A stretch of DNA of 63,151 nt from Syntrophobacteraceae bacterium. GTDB taxonomy: Bacteria; Desulfobacterota; Syntrophobacteria; Syntrophobacterales; Syntrophobacteraceae. A program made the translations under genes and the position numbers. The notes below the pieces were generated by a model that ran no database searches, was not told where the DNA came from, and saw nothing but the letters and a program-made list of their open reading frames with translations. This document shows positions 33,843 through 42,165 of this stretch, in pieces (position 1 is the stretch's first letter; each line of letters opens with the position of its first letter). The stretch covers positions 1 through 63,151 of the forward strand of contig JARLHP010000078.1 of the NCBI GenBank assembly GCA_031292195.1. Reading direction: 5' to 3'.

Positions 33843-35111
33843 ATGAAAGAGCATCCATCCTATGCGGGATTTCCGCCGCTCCAGGACAAAGAGCAGATTG
33901 TGGAGGCCCTGGTAAACGACCCGCCCGAGGTCCGCTGGCGGGTGGTAAGAGACATTTTCCGCATAAACGACGAAGAGGATCGGCAGGACTTGATTCGAAG
34001 GCTCCATCCGCATCTTTTCGGGGCCACCGACTTCCGGATCAAACACCGTATTACGATGGCCCTCCAGGCGTTGCACAATCCGTGTCAGGTCGAAGGCTAT
34101 GTGGTGGTCAAAGGGAAGGGGGCGTTCAGGCACAAAGAGATGGAGTTGCCCGGGGGGGAACTCGAAAATCCGGAGGACCCTGGGGCAAAGAGCCTTTTTC
34201 CCGTTGTGGATTTTCACATTCATCCGAAGTCTCCCGATCTGCGATTCTTTGCGGATATGCGCGAGGCCGGCGTCACCCATGGGGTCATTCTGGCCACGGA
34301 TACGGACCCCTCCGATGTGGACCGCCCCGAGATAAAGGAGCATCTCAAAAGTGCTTATTCCCGGAGTCCCCGGTCCCGGGCCGTTCCCTTTGAAAGAATG
34401 CTGCTCCAGATCAAAGCCAGCTTGTATTCTCCAACTCATGTCGAAAACCGGGACGTGGCCGACTGGGTGGCCGATTATCCGGAAGCGCTGATAGGTTTTG
34501 GCTCCGTGAACCTGTCCAGGGGCAGAGACTATGTGGAAGAGAAGCTGGAAGAAATAGGGCGGCTCAAACTGCGGGGCATCAAATTGCTGCCCTACTCCCA
34601 GTTTTTCAATGCCGCGGAAAACGAAAACGTGGATTTGCTGTTTCAGTATTGCGCCGACAGCGGCGCCATTATTCTTTCGCACAGCGGGTGCGGCCCCGGC
34701 CCCTTCGAGGTCCCGGAAATCAGTCAGTACGCGCACCCCGGCCTCTGGGAGTCGCACCTCAAGAAGTACCCGTCCGTACCTGTGGTCTTTGCCCACTTCG
34801 GGTCTTACAGTCAATACATCCCGGGCATATGGCTGCATGAAGTGCTCCAGTTGGGGAAAAAATACAGGAATGTCTACGCGGACCTCGCCGCGGTGGACTG
34901 GCTTCTCAATCGCGAAGTGGTCGTAAAGGAAATCCGGAAGACGATGGGCTTTGGCAGAGTGCTATTTGCAACCGACTATCCTCTGCCGAAAAGCGCCGGT
35001 CTCAGTCTGGCGTACCTGGTAGGGGCGCTCAAGGCCAACACCCTTCTCACCGAAAAAGAAAAACGGAAGGTTCTCGGCCTGAATGCGTCACAACTGCTTG
35101 GCCTTGGATAG
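33843..35111 (+). CDS. Amidohydrolase-family TIM-barrel protein with N-terminal extension
   Basis: 422 residues. Residues 1-115 form a helical domain (EVRWRVVRDIFRINDEEDRQ) unlike the family core and reminiscent of HEAT-type repeats. The barrel starts at FPVVDFHIHPKS (HxH metal site near 125) and continues with GIKLLPYSQFFN, VVFAHFGSYSQYIPG (His near 320) and LFATDYPLPKSAGL (Asp near 378), the amidohydrolase-2 pattern. Metal-dependent hydrolysis or decarboxylation is likely; the substrate is unknown. It is followed after 3 bp by the SirB1-like gene, probably in one operon. Confidence 0.8.
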   Translation: MKEHPSYAGFPPLQDKEQIVEALVNDPPEVRWRVVRDIFRINDEEDRQDLIRRLHPHLFGATDFRIKHRITMALQALHNPCQVEGYVVVKGKGAFRHKEMELPGGELENPEDPGAKSLFPVVDFHIHPKSPDLRFFADMREAGVTHGVILATDTDPSDVDRPEIKEHLKSAYSRSPRSRAVPFERMLLQIKASLYSPTHVENRDVADWVADYPEALIGFGSVNLSRGRDYVEEKLEEIGRLKLRGIKLLPYSQFFNAAENENVDLLFQYCADSGAIILSHSGCGPGPFEVPEISQYAHPGLWESHLKKYPSVPVVFAHFGSYSQYIPGIWLHEVLQLGKKYRNVYADLAAVDWLLNREVVVKEIRKTMGFGRVLFATDYPLPKSAGLSLAYLVGALKANTLLTEKEKRKVLGLNASQLLGLG

Positions 35112-35114
35112 GAC

Positions 35115-35963
35115 ATGGTTTTGACCGATCATTTTGCATCGCTAAATGAGCAGTTTCTCTCAGCGACCATGTGTCCGGAGGATCGGATCGATTTGGTCCA
35201 TGCCGCGCTGCTCATCTCCCGCCTGGCTTATCCCGACCTCGACGAACCGTTCTACCTGGCTGAACTGGAAGAACTCGGGAGACGGTTGAGGGCGATGACC
35301 GAAGGCCTTGGCGATGCGGGGCGGATTGCTCAAATGATGGCGCGTCTGCTTTGCGAGGAAGAAGGGTTCAGAGGAAATTCCAAAGACTATTACGATCCGG
35401 ACAACAGTTATCTGAACCGCGTGCTGGACAGAAGAACCGGGAGCCCGATCTCTCTTTGCCTGGTGTACATGGAAGTTGGGCGAAGAGCCGGCCTGAGCGT
35501 CCGAGGCATAGGCATGCCGGGGCACTTCATCGCCGGCCTTTATTCCGGCGGCCGACGGTGTCTTGTAGATCCTTTCCACTGTGGAGTCGTTCTTGACGAG
35601 GAGGAATGTCGCCGAAGGGTGGCCGTGCAACATGGCGGGTTCAAACCGTTTGGCCCCCGCTTGTTGGACCCGGCGCCGCCAAAGCGGATGCTCGTTCGAC
35701 TCCTCAGGAATCTAAGAGGCATTTACACTCACAGGAGTGAAGGCATCAAGAGCTTTCAGATCATCGAATGGATTGTGGCGCTCGATCCCCATGCGGCCGA
35801 CGAGTACAAGATGCGTGGATATATCTACGAAGGAATGGGGGCTTTCGATCTTGCCGTCAGAGATATGGAAAAATACCTCTCACTGACGCTTGATCCTCCC
35901 GATGCCCAGGCGATCCATACCAGAATTGAAGAGCTGGGAAAGAAGACCTCCCGGTTGCACTAG
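35115..35963 (+). CDS. SirB1-like transglutaminase-fold/TPR protein (UPF0162)
   Basis: 282 residues. The N-terminal transglutaminase-like domain has YYDPDNSYLNRVLDRRTG, ISLCLVYMEVGRRAGL (Cys in the nucleophile position) and GMPGHFIAGL (His), followed by LVDPFHCG. TPR-like repeats close the protein (residues 210-275). Members occur widely in bacteria and have no settled function. It is translationally close to the amidohydrolase gene. Confidence 0.85.
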   Translation: MVLTDHFASLNEQFLSATMCPEDRIDLVHAALLISRLAYPDLDEPFYLAELEELGRRLRAMTEGLGDAGRIAQMMARLLCEEEGFRGNSKDYYDPDNSYLNRVLDRRTGSPISLCLVYMEVGRRAGLSVRGIGMPGHFIAGLYSGGRRCLVDPFHCGVVLDEEECRRRVAVQHGGFKPFGPRLLDPAPPKRMLVRLLRNLRGIYTHRSEGIKSFQIIEWIVALDPHAADEYKMRGYIYEGMGAFDLAVRDMEKYLSLTLDPPDAQAIHTRIEELGKKTSRLH

Positions 35964-36012
35964 GCGGTGAACGGCAAACACGTATCATCAACCGAACAGA
36001 TGGAGATAAGTC

Positions 36013-36285
36013 ATGCCAAAGTACTTGATCGAACGTGAAATCCCGGGCGCGGGCAAGCTGTCTGCGCAGGAACTTCAGGCCATCTCACAGAAATCCTGTG
36101 GAATACTGGCCGGGATGGGACCGCAAATCCAATGGGTCCAGAGTTATGTTACCGCCGACAAGGTCTATTGCGTCTATATAGCGCCAAATGCCGAGATGGT
36201 GCGCGAGCACGCCCGGCAAGGCGGTTTCCCGGCAAATGTGGTGGCAGAGATAAAGACGACGATCGATCCGACCACCGCCGAATGA
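36013..36285 (+). CDS. DUF4242 protein
   Basis: 90 residues of the DUF4242 ferredoxin-like fold: MPKYLIEREIPGAGKLS start, WVQSYVTADKVYCVYIAP centre and VREHARQGGFPANVV end. Members of this family include a nickel-binding actinobacterial protein; the role here is unknown. It overlaps the next gene by 4 bp (ATGA). Confidence 0.8.
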   Translation: MPKYLIEREIPGAGKLSAQELQAISQKSCGILAGMGPQIQWVQSYVTADKVYCVYIAPNAEMVREHARQGGFPANVVAEIKTTIDPTTAE

Positions 36286-36647
36286 GACGAGCAATGAACG
36301 AGATCGAAGTGCGGGAAAACGAAATCGAAGTGCGGGAATTGGAGCGTACCAGTCCCATTATTCAGGTGGCTATCGAACTGGGCATTAAGGTTCGGGGCAA
36401 TATGGGACTTTGCTTTAACGAAGGCCGGCGCCACCCGCCGGGTGAAGAGATGACCCTGTTTTTCAATACGGCTCGGAACAGCTTTTTTTGCAAGACATGC
36501 CGGGACCTAGGCGGCTCCGTTATCGATCTGGTCAGCCAGAATCGAAAATTCAGCCGGGAGGAAGCCATTGCCTGGCTCAAGCACAGGCGGGAGTTCGATA
36601 CGCTCACAAAAGAGCGTTATGGCTCGAAGGGCAGGAAGAAACAGTGA
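36282..36647 (+). CDS. CHC2-type zinc-finger protein
   Basis: 121 residues, or 117 from the ATG at 36294. The middle holds the CHC2 zinc finger known from DnaG primase: C-x-N-E-G-R-R-H near 44-51 and FFCKTCRDLGGSVIDL near 67-82. No primase catalytic domain follows, so it is a stand-alone finger that may bind nucleic acid. The basic tail ends KGRKKQ. It has an internal duplication EIEVRENEIEVREL at the N-terminus. A terminator-like hairpin follows. Confidence 0.8.
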   Translation: MRRAMNEIEVRENEIEVRELERTSPIIQVAIELGIKVRGNMGLCFNEGRRHPPGEEMTLFFNTARNSFFCKTCRDLGGSVIDLVSQNRKFSREEAIAWLKHRREFDTLTKERYGSKGRKKQ

Positions 36648-36676
36648 CCGCGGTGTCGCGGTAAAGTGTGAAATAG

Positions 36677-36725
36677 GAGGGCCGGCACGGCGCCAACACA
36701 CACTCCGGCGCCTCCGCCCTTTTTA
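36677..36725 (+). terminator. Hairpin and T-tract before the pupylation cluster
   Basis: A GGGC..GGCGCC stem with GGCGCC..GCCC return followed by TTTTT, between the CHC2 gene and the ATPase gene. It separates the pupylation cluster from the upstream operon. Confidence 0.6.
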
Positions 36726-36740
36726 TGCTGAAGGACGGCC

Positions 36741-38531
36741 ATGGGACCAGAGAATAGGAAAAAATCCGGCAAACCCTCCGCAAAATCCCGCAAGGCTGTG
36801 GTGGATAGTATTGTCCGGGAAGCATCGGAAATGGGACCTGTCGGGCAGCCCGAAGACGACCAAAGCCTCGCGGAAAAAATGAGGGAGTCGGAAGCCAAGC
36901 GTTTGGCCCTTGCCCAGGCGCTTCACGCTTCCCGCGAGCAGATCCGCAAGTTCATGCCCAAACCCGACGAAGAAAAAGACAAGGCCCTGCCCTTTGGAGT
37001 GTTCGTACGCTATGGACATGACGTTCGGACCGCCATTATCAAGCATCACGGCAGGCTCTACGAAGCCCGGATCGAAAGGGAAGAACCCGCGGGGAGCCAA
37101 CCGGCTGTAAAGACCTTTCACGCCATACTCGATTCCAGGAGGCAGAATGATCCTTCGGCCGGCAATTTGCGAAAAGGCGAGCTGCTGCTTCTAAACAATG
37201 AATTGAACGTCATCGCCGCCAGGGGCTTCGACCTGGTTAGTGGAAGCCTCGGGACCGTCCAGCAGGTGCTCAGCGAAGATAAACTTCTCATAAGGACCGC
37301 GGGCGACGATTCTTTGGTCGTGAGCAGGGCCGACCCTCTCCTGGGAAAGAAAATCCTGGCGGGGGACAATGTGGAATACGATCCGGATTCCCTGTTCGTC
37401 TACAGCCTGCTTCCCAAAAGCAGTGTGGACAGCCTGGTGCTGGAGAAGGTCCCCGATATAGCCTATGAAGACATAGGAGGCCTGTGCGACGCCATCCAGG
37501 CCATAAGGGACGCCGTCGAATTGCCCCACCTCTATCCCGACTACTTCAGGGAATTCCGGTTGGCCCCGCCCAAGGGAATACTGCTCTACGGACCGCCGGG
37601 GTGCGGCAAAACCCTGATCGCCAAGGCCGTGGCCAGCAGCCTGACCAAACGCATAGAGGAAATGACCGGAGAAAGAGGTGAGAGCTACTTCCTCAATGTA
37701 AAAGGACCGGAACTTCTCAATAAATTCGTGGGCGAAACCGAGCAGGCCATCAGAGACTTGTTTGCCAGGGCCAGAAATCACGCTACCTACAAGACCCCGG
37801 TGATCGTCTTTTTCGACGAGATGGATTCCCTGTTCCGCGTGAGGGGCTCGGGGGTTTCTTCCGACATGGAAGCCACCATAGTGCCCCAGTTTCTGGCCGA
37901 GCTGGACGGACTGGAAGTCCTGGAAAACGTCGTGGTCATCGGGGCGACAAACCGCGAAGACCTCATCGACCCCGCCATACTGAGGCCCGGGCGCCTGGAT
38001 CGGAAGGTGCGCATACCTCGGCCGGACAAGGAGGCGGCGGTGGAAATTTTCTCGAAGTACCTCACCGAGGAGCTTCCCCTCGATCCTGCCGGTCTGAAGG
38101 CCTTCGCAAGCAAAACGCAGGCCGTGAGGGATATGATCGAACTCGTGGTGGACACGATGTATGCCGCCGGGCCGGAAAATGAACTGATGGAGATTACCTA
38201 TGCCAACGGGACCAACAGGGTCCTCTATGTGCAGGATTTCGCCAGCGGCGCGATCATAGAAAACATAGTGCGGCGCGCGAAGTTTCTGGCGGTAAAGGAG
38301 CTCGTGGACCACGGGAAAAAGGGAATCCGCCTCGATCACCTGTTGAGGGGCCTGAGGCAGGAGTTTCGGGAAAACGAGGATCTGCCGAGCAACACAAACC
38401 CGGCGGAATGGTACCGGATTATCGGAAAAGGGGGCGAGCGGGTGGTGCGGATTTGCTCGCTTGCGGGCGGCCGGGACAGGTGCGTGCAAAAGCACGGGGA
38501 AGTGATCGAGCCGGGGGAAGCGTTGGAATGA
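36741..38531 (+). CDS. mpa: Proteasomal ATPase (Mpa/ARC family)
   Basis: 596 residues. An N-terminal coiled coil (40-75) that should bind Pup, OB domains (85-240), and an AAA+ module with Walker A GPPGCGKT (284-291), Walker B VIVFFDEMDS (D359, E360), and arginine-finger and sensor regions typical of Mpa (NVVVIGATNRED, LRPGRLDRKVRIPRPD). Mpa/ARC unfolds pupylated proteins and normally feeds the 20S proteasome through a C-terminal penultimate Tyr (GQYL-type). Here the protein ends VIEPGEALE and lacks that motif. Overlaps dop by 4 bp (ATGA). Another protease or protein remodelling alone are possible roles. Confidence 0.93.
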   Translation: MGPENRKKSGKPSAKSRKAVVDSIVREASEMGPVGQPEDDQSLAEKMRESEAKRLALAQALHASREQIRKFMPKPDEEKDKALPFGVFVRYGHDVRTAIIKHHGRLYEARIEREEPAGSQPAVKTFHAILDSRRQNDPSAGNLRKGELLLLNNELNVIAARGFDLVSGSLGTVQQVLSEDKLLIRTAGDDSLVVSRADPLLGKKILAGDNVEYDPDSLFVYSLLPKSSVDSLVLEKVPDIAYEDIGGLCDAIQAIRDAVELPHLYPDYFREFRLAPPKGILLYGPPGCGKTLIAKAVASSLTKRIEEMTGERGESYFLNVKGPELLNKFVGETEQAIRDLFARARNHATYKTPVIVFFDEMDSLFRVRGSGVSSDMEATIVPQFLAELDGLEVLENVVVIGATNREDLIDPAILRPGRLDRKVRIPRPDKEAAVEIFSKYLTEELPLDPAGLKAFASKTQAVRDMIELVVDTMYAAGPENELMEITYANGTNRVLYVQDFASGAIIENIVRRAKFLAVKELVDHGKKGIRLDHLLRGLRQEFRENEDLPSNTNPAEWYRIIGKGGERVVRICSLAGGRDRCVQKHGEVIEPGEALE

Positions 38532-40069
38532 GTATTCCCAAAGTCGTCGGAATAGAACAGGAATATGCCATAACCATAAAGGGAGGAGACGATCTTTCGG
38601 CTTTCCACGCATCCTGTATGCTGGTCAATGGTTATGCGCGCAAAGCGGGCCTCAGAGGGCCGGGGATCGAGACACTGTGGGACTACGACCACGAGACCCC
38701 TTTCCAGGACATACGGGGAGAGCTGTTTTCCAGGAAATCGGGGCGCGATATCACCAGAAAAGAGGATAACCTTCTGATCAATGCGGCCCTGCCCAATGGG
38801 GCAAGACTCTACACCGACCACGCCCACCCCGAGTACAGCACCCCCGAGTGCCTGGGCGCTAGAGAGGCCGCGGCCTGCGACAAAGCCGGGGAACTTATAT
38901 TGGCCTCCGCGCTGGAGCTGGCAAAGGAAGCCTTCCACCCCGTGACTGTCGATCTTTTTAAAAATAACGTGGATCACCAGGGACAGAGTTACGGATGCCA
39001 CGAAAACTATCTTCTGGACGCCGGAGTTCACCAGGAATATTTCGTCGACGATCCGGCAAAGGCCCAAAGAACGCTGATTCCTTATCTTGTCACCCGCCAG
39101 GTATTCGCCGGTTCGGGAAAACCGGGCACTTCCTTCCAGATCTCCCAGCGAGCCGACTTCATGGAGTCCCTGTTCGGCCTGGATACCATGTTCAAACGGC
39201 CCATAATCAATACCAGGCAGGAACATCATGCCGACCCGAAAAGATTTCGAAGGCTGCATCTGATCCTGGGTGATTCCAATATGAGCGAGTTTGCTTCCAT
39301 CCTGAAAATAGGGGCCACCCAGATCGTTTTGCAGATGATGGAAGATGGCTTCATCACCGACAATTTCAGCCTGAAGGACCCTGTCCAGGCTGTAAAGCGG
39401 GTTTCCGCCAGGTTTGACTGCGAACTTGAGCTTGCCGACGGAAAAAAGACCACCGCCCTGGACCTCCAGCGCAGGTTCCTCGACCTTGCCCTGGAATATC
39501 GCTTGCGGCGCGACGTTGCGCACGTCCCGCAAGTCGATTCCATTTTGGAGGCCTGGACCAATGTCCTGGACGGACTCGCAGAGCTCAAAATGTCCCCGGA
39601 CATGGACCTGGAAGACGATCCGCGCGATATGAGCCGAAAACTGGACTGGGTCCTGAAGCTTTGGCTGTTAACCCGTTACCGGCGAAGGAAAAGCCTCTCC
39701 TGGGACCATCCGCAACTCAAAGTGCTCGATCTCGAGTACCACAACATCGACAGGGGCAAGAGCATATTCTACTCGCTCCAGCGGCAGGGACTCACCGAGA
39801 CCATCCTGCGGGCCGAAGAGACCGCCGCTTATGTCGACGAGCCGCCCGCCGCCACCAGGGCCTGGTTCAGGGGCAAGTGCCTGCGGAAGTTTCCCCAAGA
39901 GGTCTACCTCATAAACTGGGAGGTGGTCGGTTTTGACCACGGGGACATCCACCGTATGGTGCCCCTGCTCAATCCTCTCAAAGGAACGCGCGAACGTTTT
40001 CAGCAGATCTTCGACCAGGCGGCCAATTCGAAAGAACTGCTGGACATGTTGGCCAAGCTGAATTCTTAG
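38528..40069 (+). CDS. dop: Depupylase/deamidase Dop
   Basis: 513 residues from the ATG that overlaps the ATPase stop. Glutamine-synthetase-like fold of the Dop/PafA family: GIEQEYAI (E10, E12) near the N-terminus, the Dop-specific insertion around 40-85 (DIRGELFSRKSGRDITRKED) and D97 in LYTDHAHPEYSTPE, equivalent to the catalytic Asp. FKNNVDHQGQSYGCHENYL and ISQRADF form the active site. Dop cleaves Pup from substrates and, where Pup ends in Gln, deamidates it. The local Pup ends in Glu, so only the depupylase activity would be needed. The insertion and DHAHPEYS distinguish it from PafA. Confidence 0.93.
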   Translation: MSIPKVVGIEQEYAITIKGGDDLSAFHASCMLVNGYARKAGLRGPGIETLWDYDHETPFQDIRGELFSRKSGRDITRKEDNLLINAALPNGARLYTDHAHPEYSTPECLGAREAAACDKAGELILASALELAKEAFHPVTVDLFKNNVDHQGQSYGCHENYLLDAGVHQEYFVDDPAKAQRTLIPYLVTRQVFAGSGKPGTSFQISQRADFMESLFGLDTMFKRPIINTRQEHHADPKRFRRLHLILGDSNMSEFASILKIGATQIVLQMMEDGFITDNFSLKDPVQAVKRVSARFDCELELADGKKTTALDLQRRFLDLALEYRLRRDVAHVPQVDSILEAWTNVLDGLAELKMSPDMDLEDDPRDMSRKLDWVLKLWLLTRYRRRKSLSWDHPQLKVLDLEYHNIDRGKSIFYSLQRQGLTETILRAEETAAYVDEPPAATRAWFRGKCLRKFPQEVYLINWEVVGFDHGDIHRMVPLLNPLKGTRERFQQIFDQAANSKELLDMLAKLNS

Positions 40070-40103
40070 GGTTTTAAAACCTCTCGGTTCGGAAGGATAC
40101 CCG

Positions 40104-40292
40104 ATGGTCGAATCCCAACAAGTTCGGCTCAAAAAAAAGAAGAAGAGCTCCAGGGATGACGAATCCGCTTCTCCCGATGCTGCGGCGGAGAAGAAAAAGA
40201 AGTTGAAGCAGCTCGATGATTTCATCGAGGGAGTACTTAGAGAGGCCGGCGAAGAATTCCTGGAAGAGTTCAAACAGGTGGAAGGGGAGTAA
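40104..40292 (+). CDS. pup: Prokaryotic ubiquitin-like protein Pup
   Basis: 62 residues. A Lys/Asp-rich disordered N-terminus (five consecutive Lys at residues 10-14) and a helical C-terminal half (LDDFIEGVLREAGEEFLEEFKQ). It ends Val-Glu-Gly-Glu instead of the usual Gly-Gly-Gln or Gly-Gly-Glu. The terminal Glu is the residue PafA ligates to lysines, so no deamidation is needed. GGAAGGA precedes the ATG by 7 nt. It lies 34 bp after dop, in the canonical dop-pup order. The Glu in place of the penultimate-pair Gly is a variation worth noting. Confidence 0.92.
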   Translation: MVESQQVRLKKKKKSSRDDESASPDAAAEKKKKLKQLDDFIEGVLREAGEEFLEEFKQVEGE

Positions 40293-40635
40293 GACCAAGT
40301 TGCGCCCACGGCGAGGTGAAAAGAGCGGGGGGGGGACATCAATGTTGTTGAGATAAGCGACCCAACTGGAATCGGTGCGGCTCTTTTAGAACAGGAATCG
40401 GTGCGGCTCTTTTAGCAGTGATCGTGATCCCGCAGGGATCAAAGCCATTAGCCGGGGGTTGAGGCCGTCAGGCCGATACCCCCGGAAACGAACGAAAAAG
40501 AAGGAGACGACCCCGTGAGGGGTCGCAGATCAGCGGGAAAAGCTCGGGATTTCTTGACTCAACAACATTGTGGGGGGCTCATGTCCCCCAAGCTCCCCGC
40601 TCTTTTGACCTTCGCCTTTTCAAGGAGGTGGCGCT
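40293..40635. other. Spacer between pup and pafA
   Basis: Instead of prcB and prcA, which occupy this place in actinobacteria, there are 343 bp without a gene. They hold an inverted-repeat element (40319-40606) and two direct copies of GGAATCGGTGCGGCTCTTTT (40369 and 40394). Confidence 0.7.
40319..40606. repeat. MITE-like element with terminal inverted repeats
   Basis: Left end AAAAGAGCGGGG...GGGGGACAT...CAATGTTGTTGAG (40319-40352) is mirrored at the right end CTCAACAACATTG...ATGTCCCCC...CCCCGCTCTTTT (40558-40606), the right arm having about 15 extra bases. Inside are short palindromes (GATCCCGCAGGGATC, GGGGGTTGAGGCCGTCAGGC, GACCCCGTGAGGGGTC) typical of dispersed intergenic repeats. No transposase. 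Confidence 0.7.
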
Positions 40636-42150
40636 TTGGAGGAAAGGATTTTGGGAACCGAGTGCGAGTATGGGCTCGTCCATCAGCGCTTGTCCCTGCC
40701 CTCCCGCGCAAAAAAAGGGAGCGGTGGGGCGAGAGGCGGGACATTGCGCGAAAATCTCGAACGAATGTCCTCTTTGCTGGTCTGTGCGCTCGCGTCGGCG
40801 GGCCTTCCGGCGGCCGGCGAATTCCTGGGCAACGGCGGCCGCTTTTACATCGACCGGGGCAGTCACCCCGAATACGCCACCCCCGAATGCAGGAGTGTAA
40901 AGGCTCTTGTGGCTCATGAAAAGGCCGGGGACAGACTGGTGCGCCGCCTGGTGGAGGGCGCCAGGCTCCTCATGGCTCAAAAGAATATTCCCGGCAGGCT
41001 TCATGGTTTCAAAAACAATCTCGACCCCCATGGAAACACTTACGGAAGCCATGAAAACTATCTCGTAACGCCGTTGGCCATGCGGGAAATCGGCAGAATA
41101 ATCCCGTTTCTGCTCACCAGGCAGATTTTTGCCGGGGCGGGTAAGTTGCTGGGCCCGGCCACGCCGGGCGTCGAGCCACCCGACTGTTTTCCTTACGCCA
41201 TATCCCAGCGCGCCGATTTCTTCGAAAATGTCTTTAGCGACAGAACCCGCGAGACCAGAGGCATTATCAACACCAGGAAGCGGGAAATCGCTTACGGGGG
41301 CCAAAACGTCCGCCTTCATGTGATTCTGGGTGATTCGAACCTGTCCGAATACGCTATCCAGCTCAAGGTGGGTGTTACCTCTCTTGTATTGAGAATCCTC
41401 GAGGAGGATTGTCTCGAAGAGATTCCCCTCTATTCCAAACCCGTGGAGGCCCTCAAGGCCATTTCGCGTAGTCCGTGGGGCGGGTGCCGGGTGGATGGAA
41501 GAGCCGGCCGCTATACGGCCCTGGACATTCAGGCCATGTACCTGGAAAAGGCTCAAAGGTTTTTTGCCTTACATGGTTCCGCGGAAGAAAAGGCCGTCCT
41601 GGATCTGTGGGAAAGCACCCTGGTGGGGCTGAGCACTCTGAGGATATCCCCCCGGACCGGGGTCATAGAAGAGGATCCGGGCAGACTGGGCTCAAAACTC
41701 GACTGGGTTATCAAGCTATGGCTTTTAAACCGCGCCCGGGAAACAAATGGGTTGAGCTGGACCGATCCGAACCTGCGCCATCTCGACTTCAGGTACCATG
41801 ATCTGGACCCGGAAACAGGGCTTTTCGACGCTTGCCAATCCCTGCGAATCGTTGACCGGGTGGTGGACGAGGAAAAAATTTGCCTGGCTCTGACCGAGCC
41901 CCCGGAAGACACCAGAGCCTGGATGCGAGGAAAGATCATCCGCGAAGCCTCGGGAAGAAATGTGGACGTGATTGTCGAAAACTGGGAATCGATCAAGATC
42001 GTCGCCAGAGGGCAAGGCCCGGGCGCTCATCCTTTCGAGAGGCAAAAACGGCTGGTAAACAGTCTCAAAGCGGATTTAAAGGACCCTTTCGAGGCCCGCG
42101 ACAGCGCTTTGCTGGCCAGTGTCGCCCGATTTATCGAACAGTGCGATTGA
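40636..42150 (+). CDS. pafA: Pup-protein ligase PafA
   Basis: 504 residues, TTG start with a strong AAGGAGG upstream. Glutamine-synthetase-like fold: GTECEYG with E9 in the position known from mycobacterial PafA, D73 in FYIDRGSHPEYATPE, FKNNLDPHGNTYGSHENYL and ISQRADFF. It lacks the Dop insertion, which identifies it as the ligase. PafA activates the C-terminal Glu of Pup with ATP and joins it to substrate lysines. A 25-residue segment (SRAKKGSGGARGG) and the C-terminal part are a little longer than in actinobacterial enzymes. The gene for an uncharacterised protein follows after 15 bp. Confidence 0.93.
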   Translation: MEERILGTECEYGLVHQRLSLPSRAKKGSGGARGGTLRENLERMSSLLVCALASAGLPAAGEFLGNGGRFYIDRGSHPEYATPECRSVKALVAHEKAGDRLVRRLVEGARLLMAQKNIPGRLHGFKNNLDPHGNTYGSHENYLVTPLAMREIGRIIPFLLTRQIFAGAGKLLGPATPGVEPPDCFPYAISQRADFFENVFSDRTRETRGIINTRKREIAYGGQNVRLHVILGDSNLSEYAIQLKVGVTSLVLRILEEDCLEEIPLYSKPVEALKAISRSPWGGCRVDGRAGRYTALDIQAMYLEKAQRFFALHGSAEEKAVLDLWESTLVGLSTLRISPRTGVIEEDPGRLGSKLDWVIKLWLLNRARETNGLSWTDPNLRHLDFRYHDLDPETGLFDACQSLRIVDRVVDEEKICLALTEPPEDTRAWMRGKIIREASGRNVDVIVENWESIKIVARGQGPGAHPFERQKRLVNSLKADLKDPFEARDSALLASVARFIEQCD

Positions 42151-42165
42151 ACCCGCGGTGATTTC

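Noticed and set aside
33474-34838. 454-residue minus-strand frame
   Set aside because: It is the mirror of the transporter and amidohydrolase genes, which have clear motifs on the plus strand.
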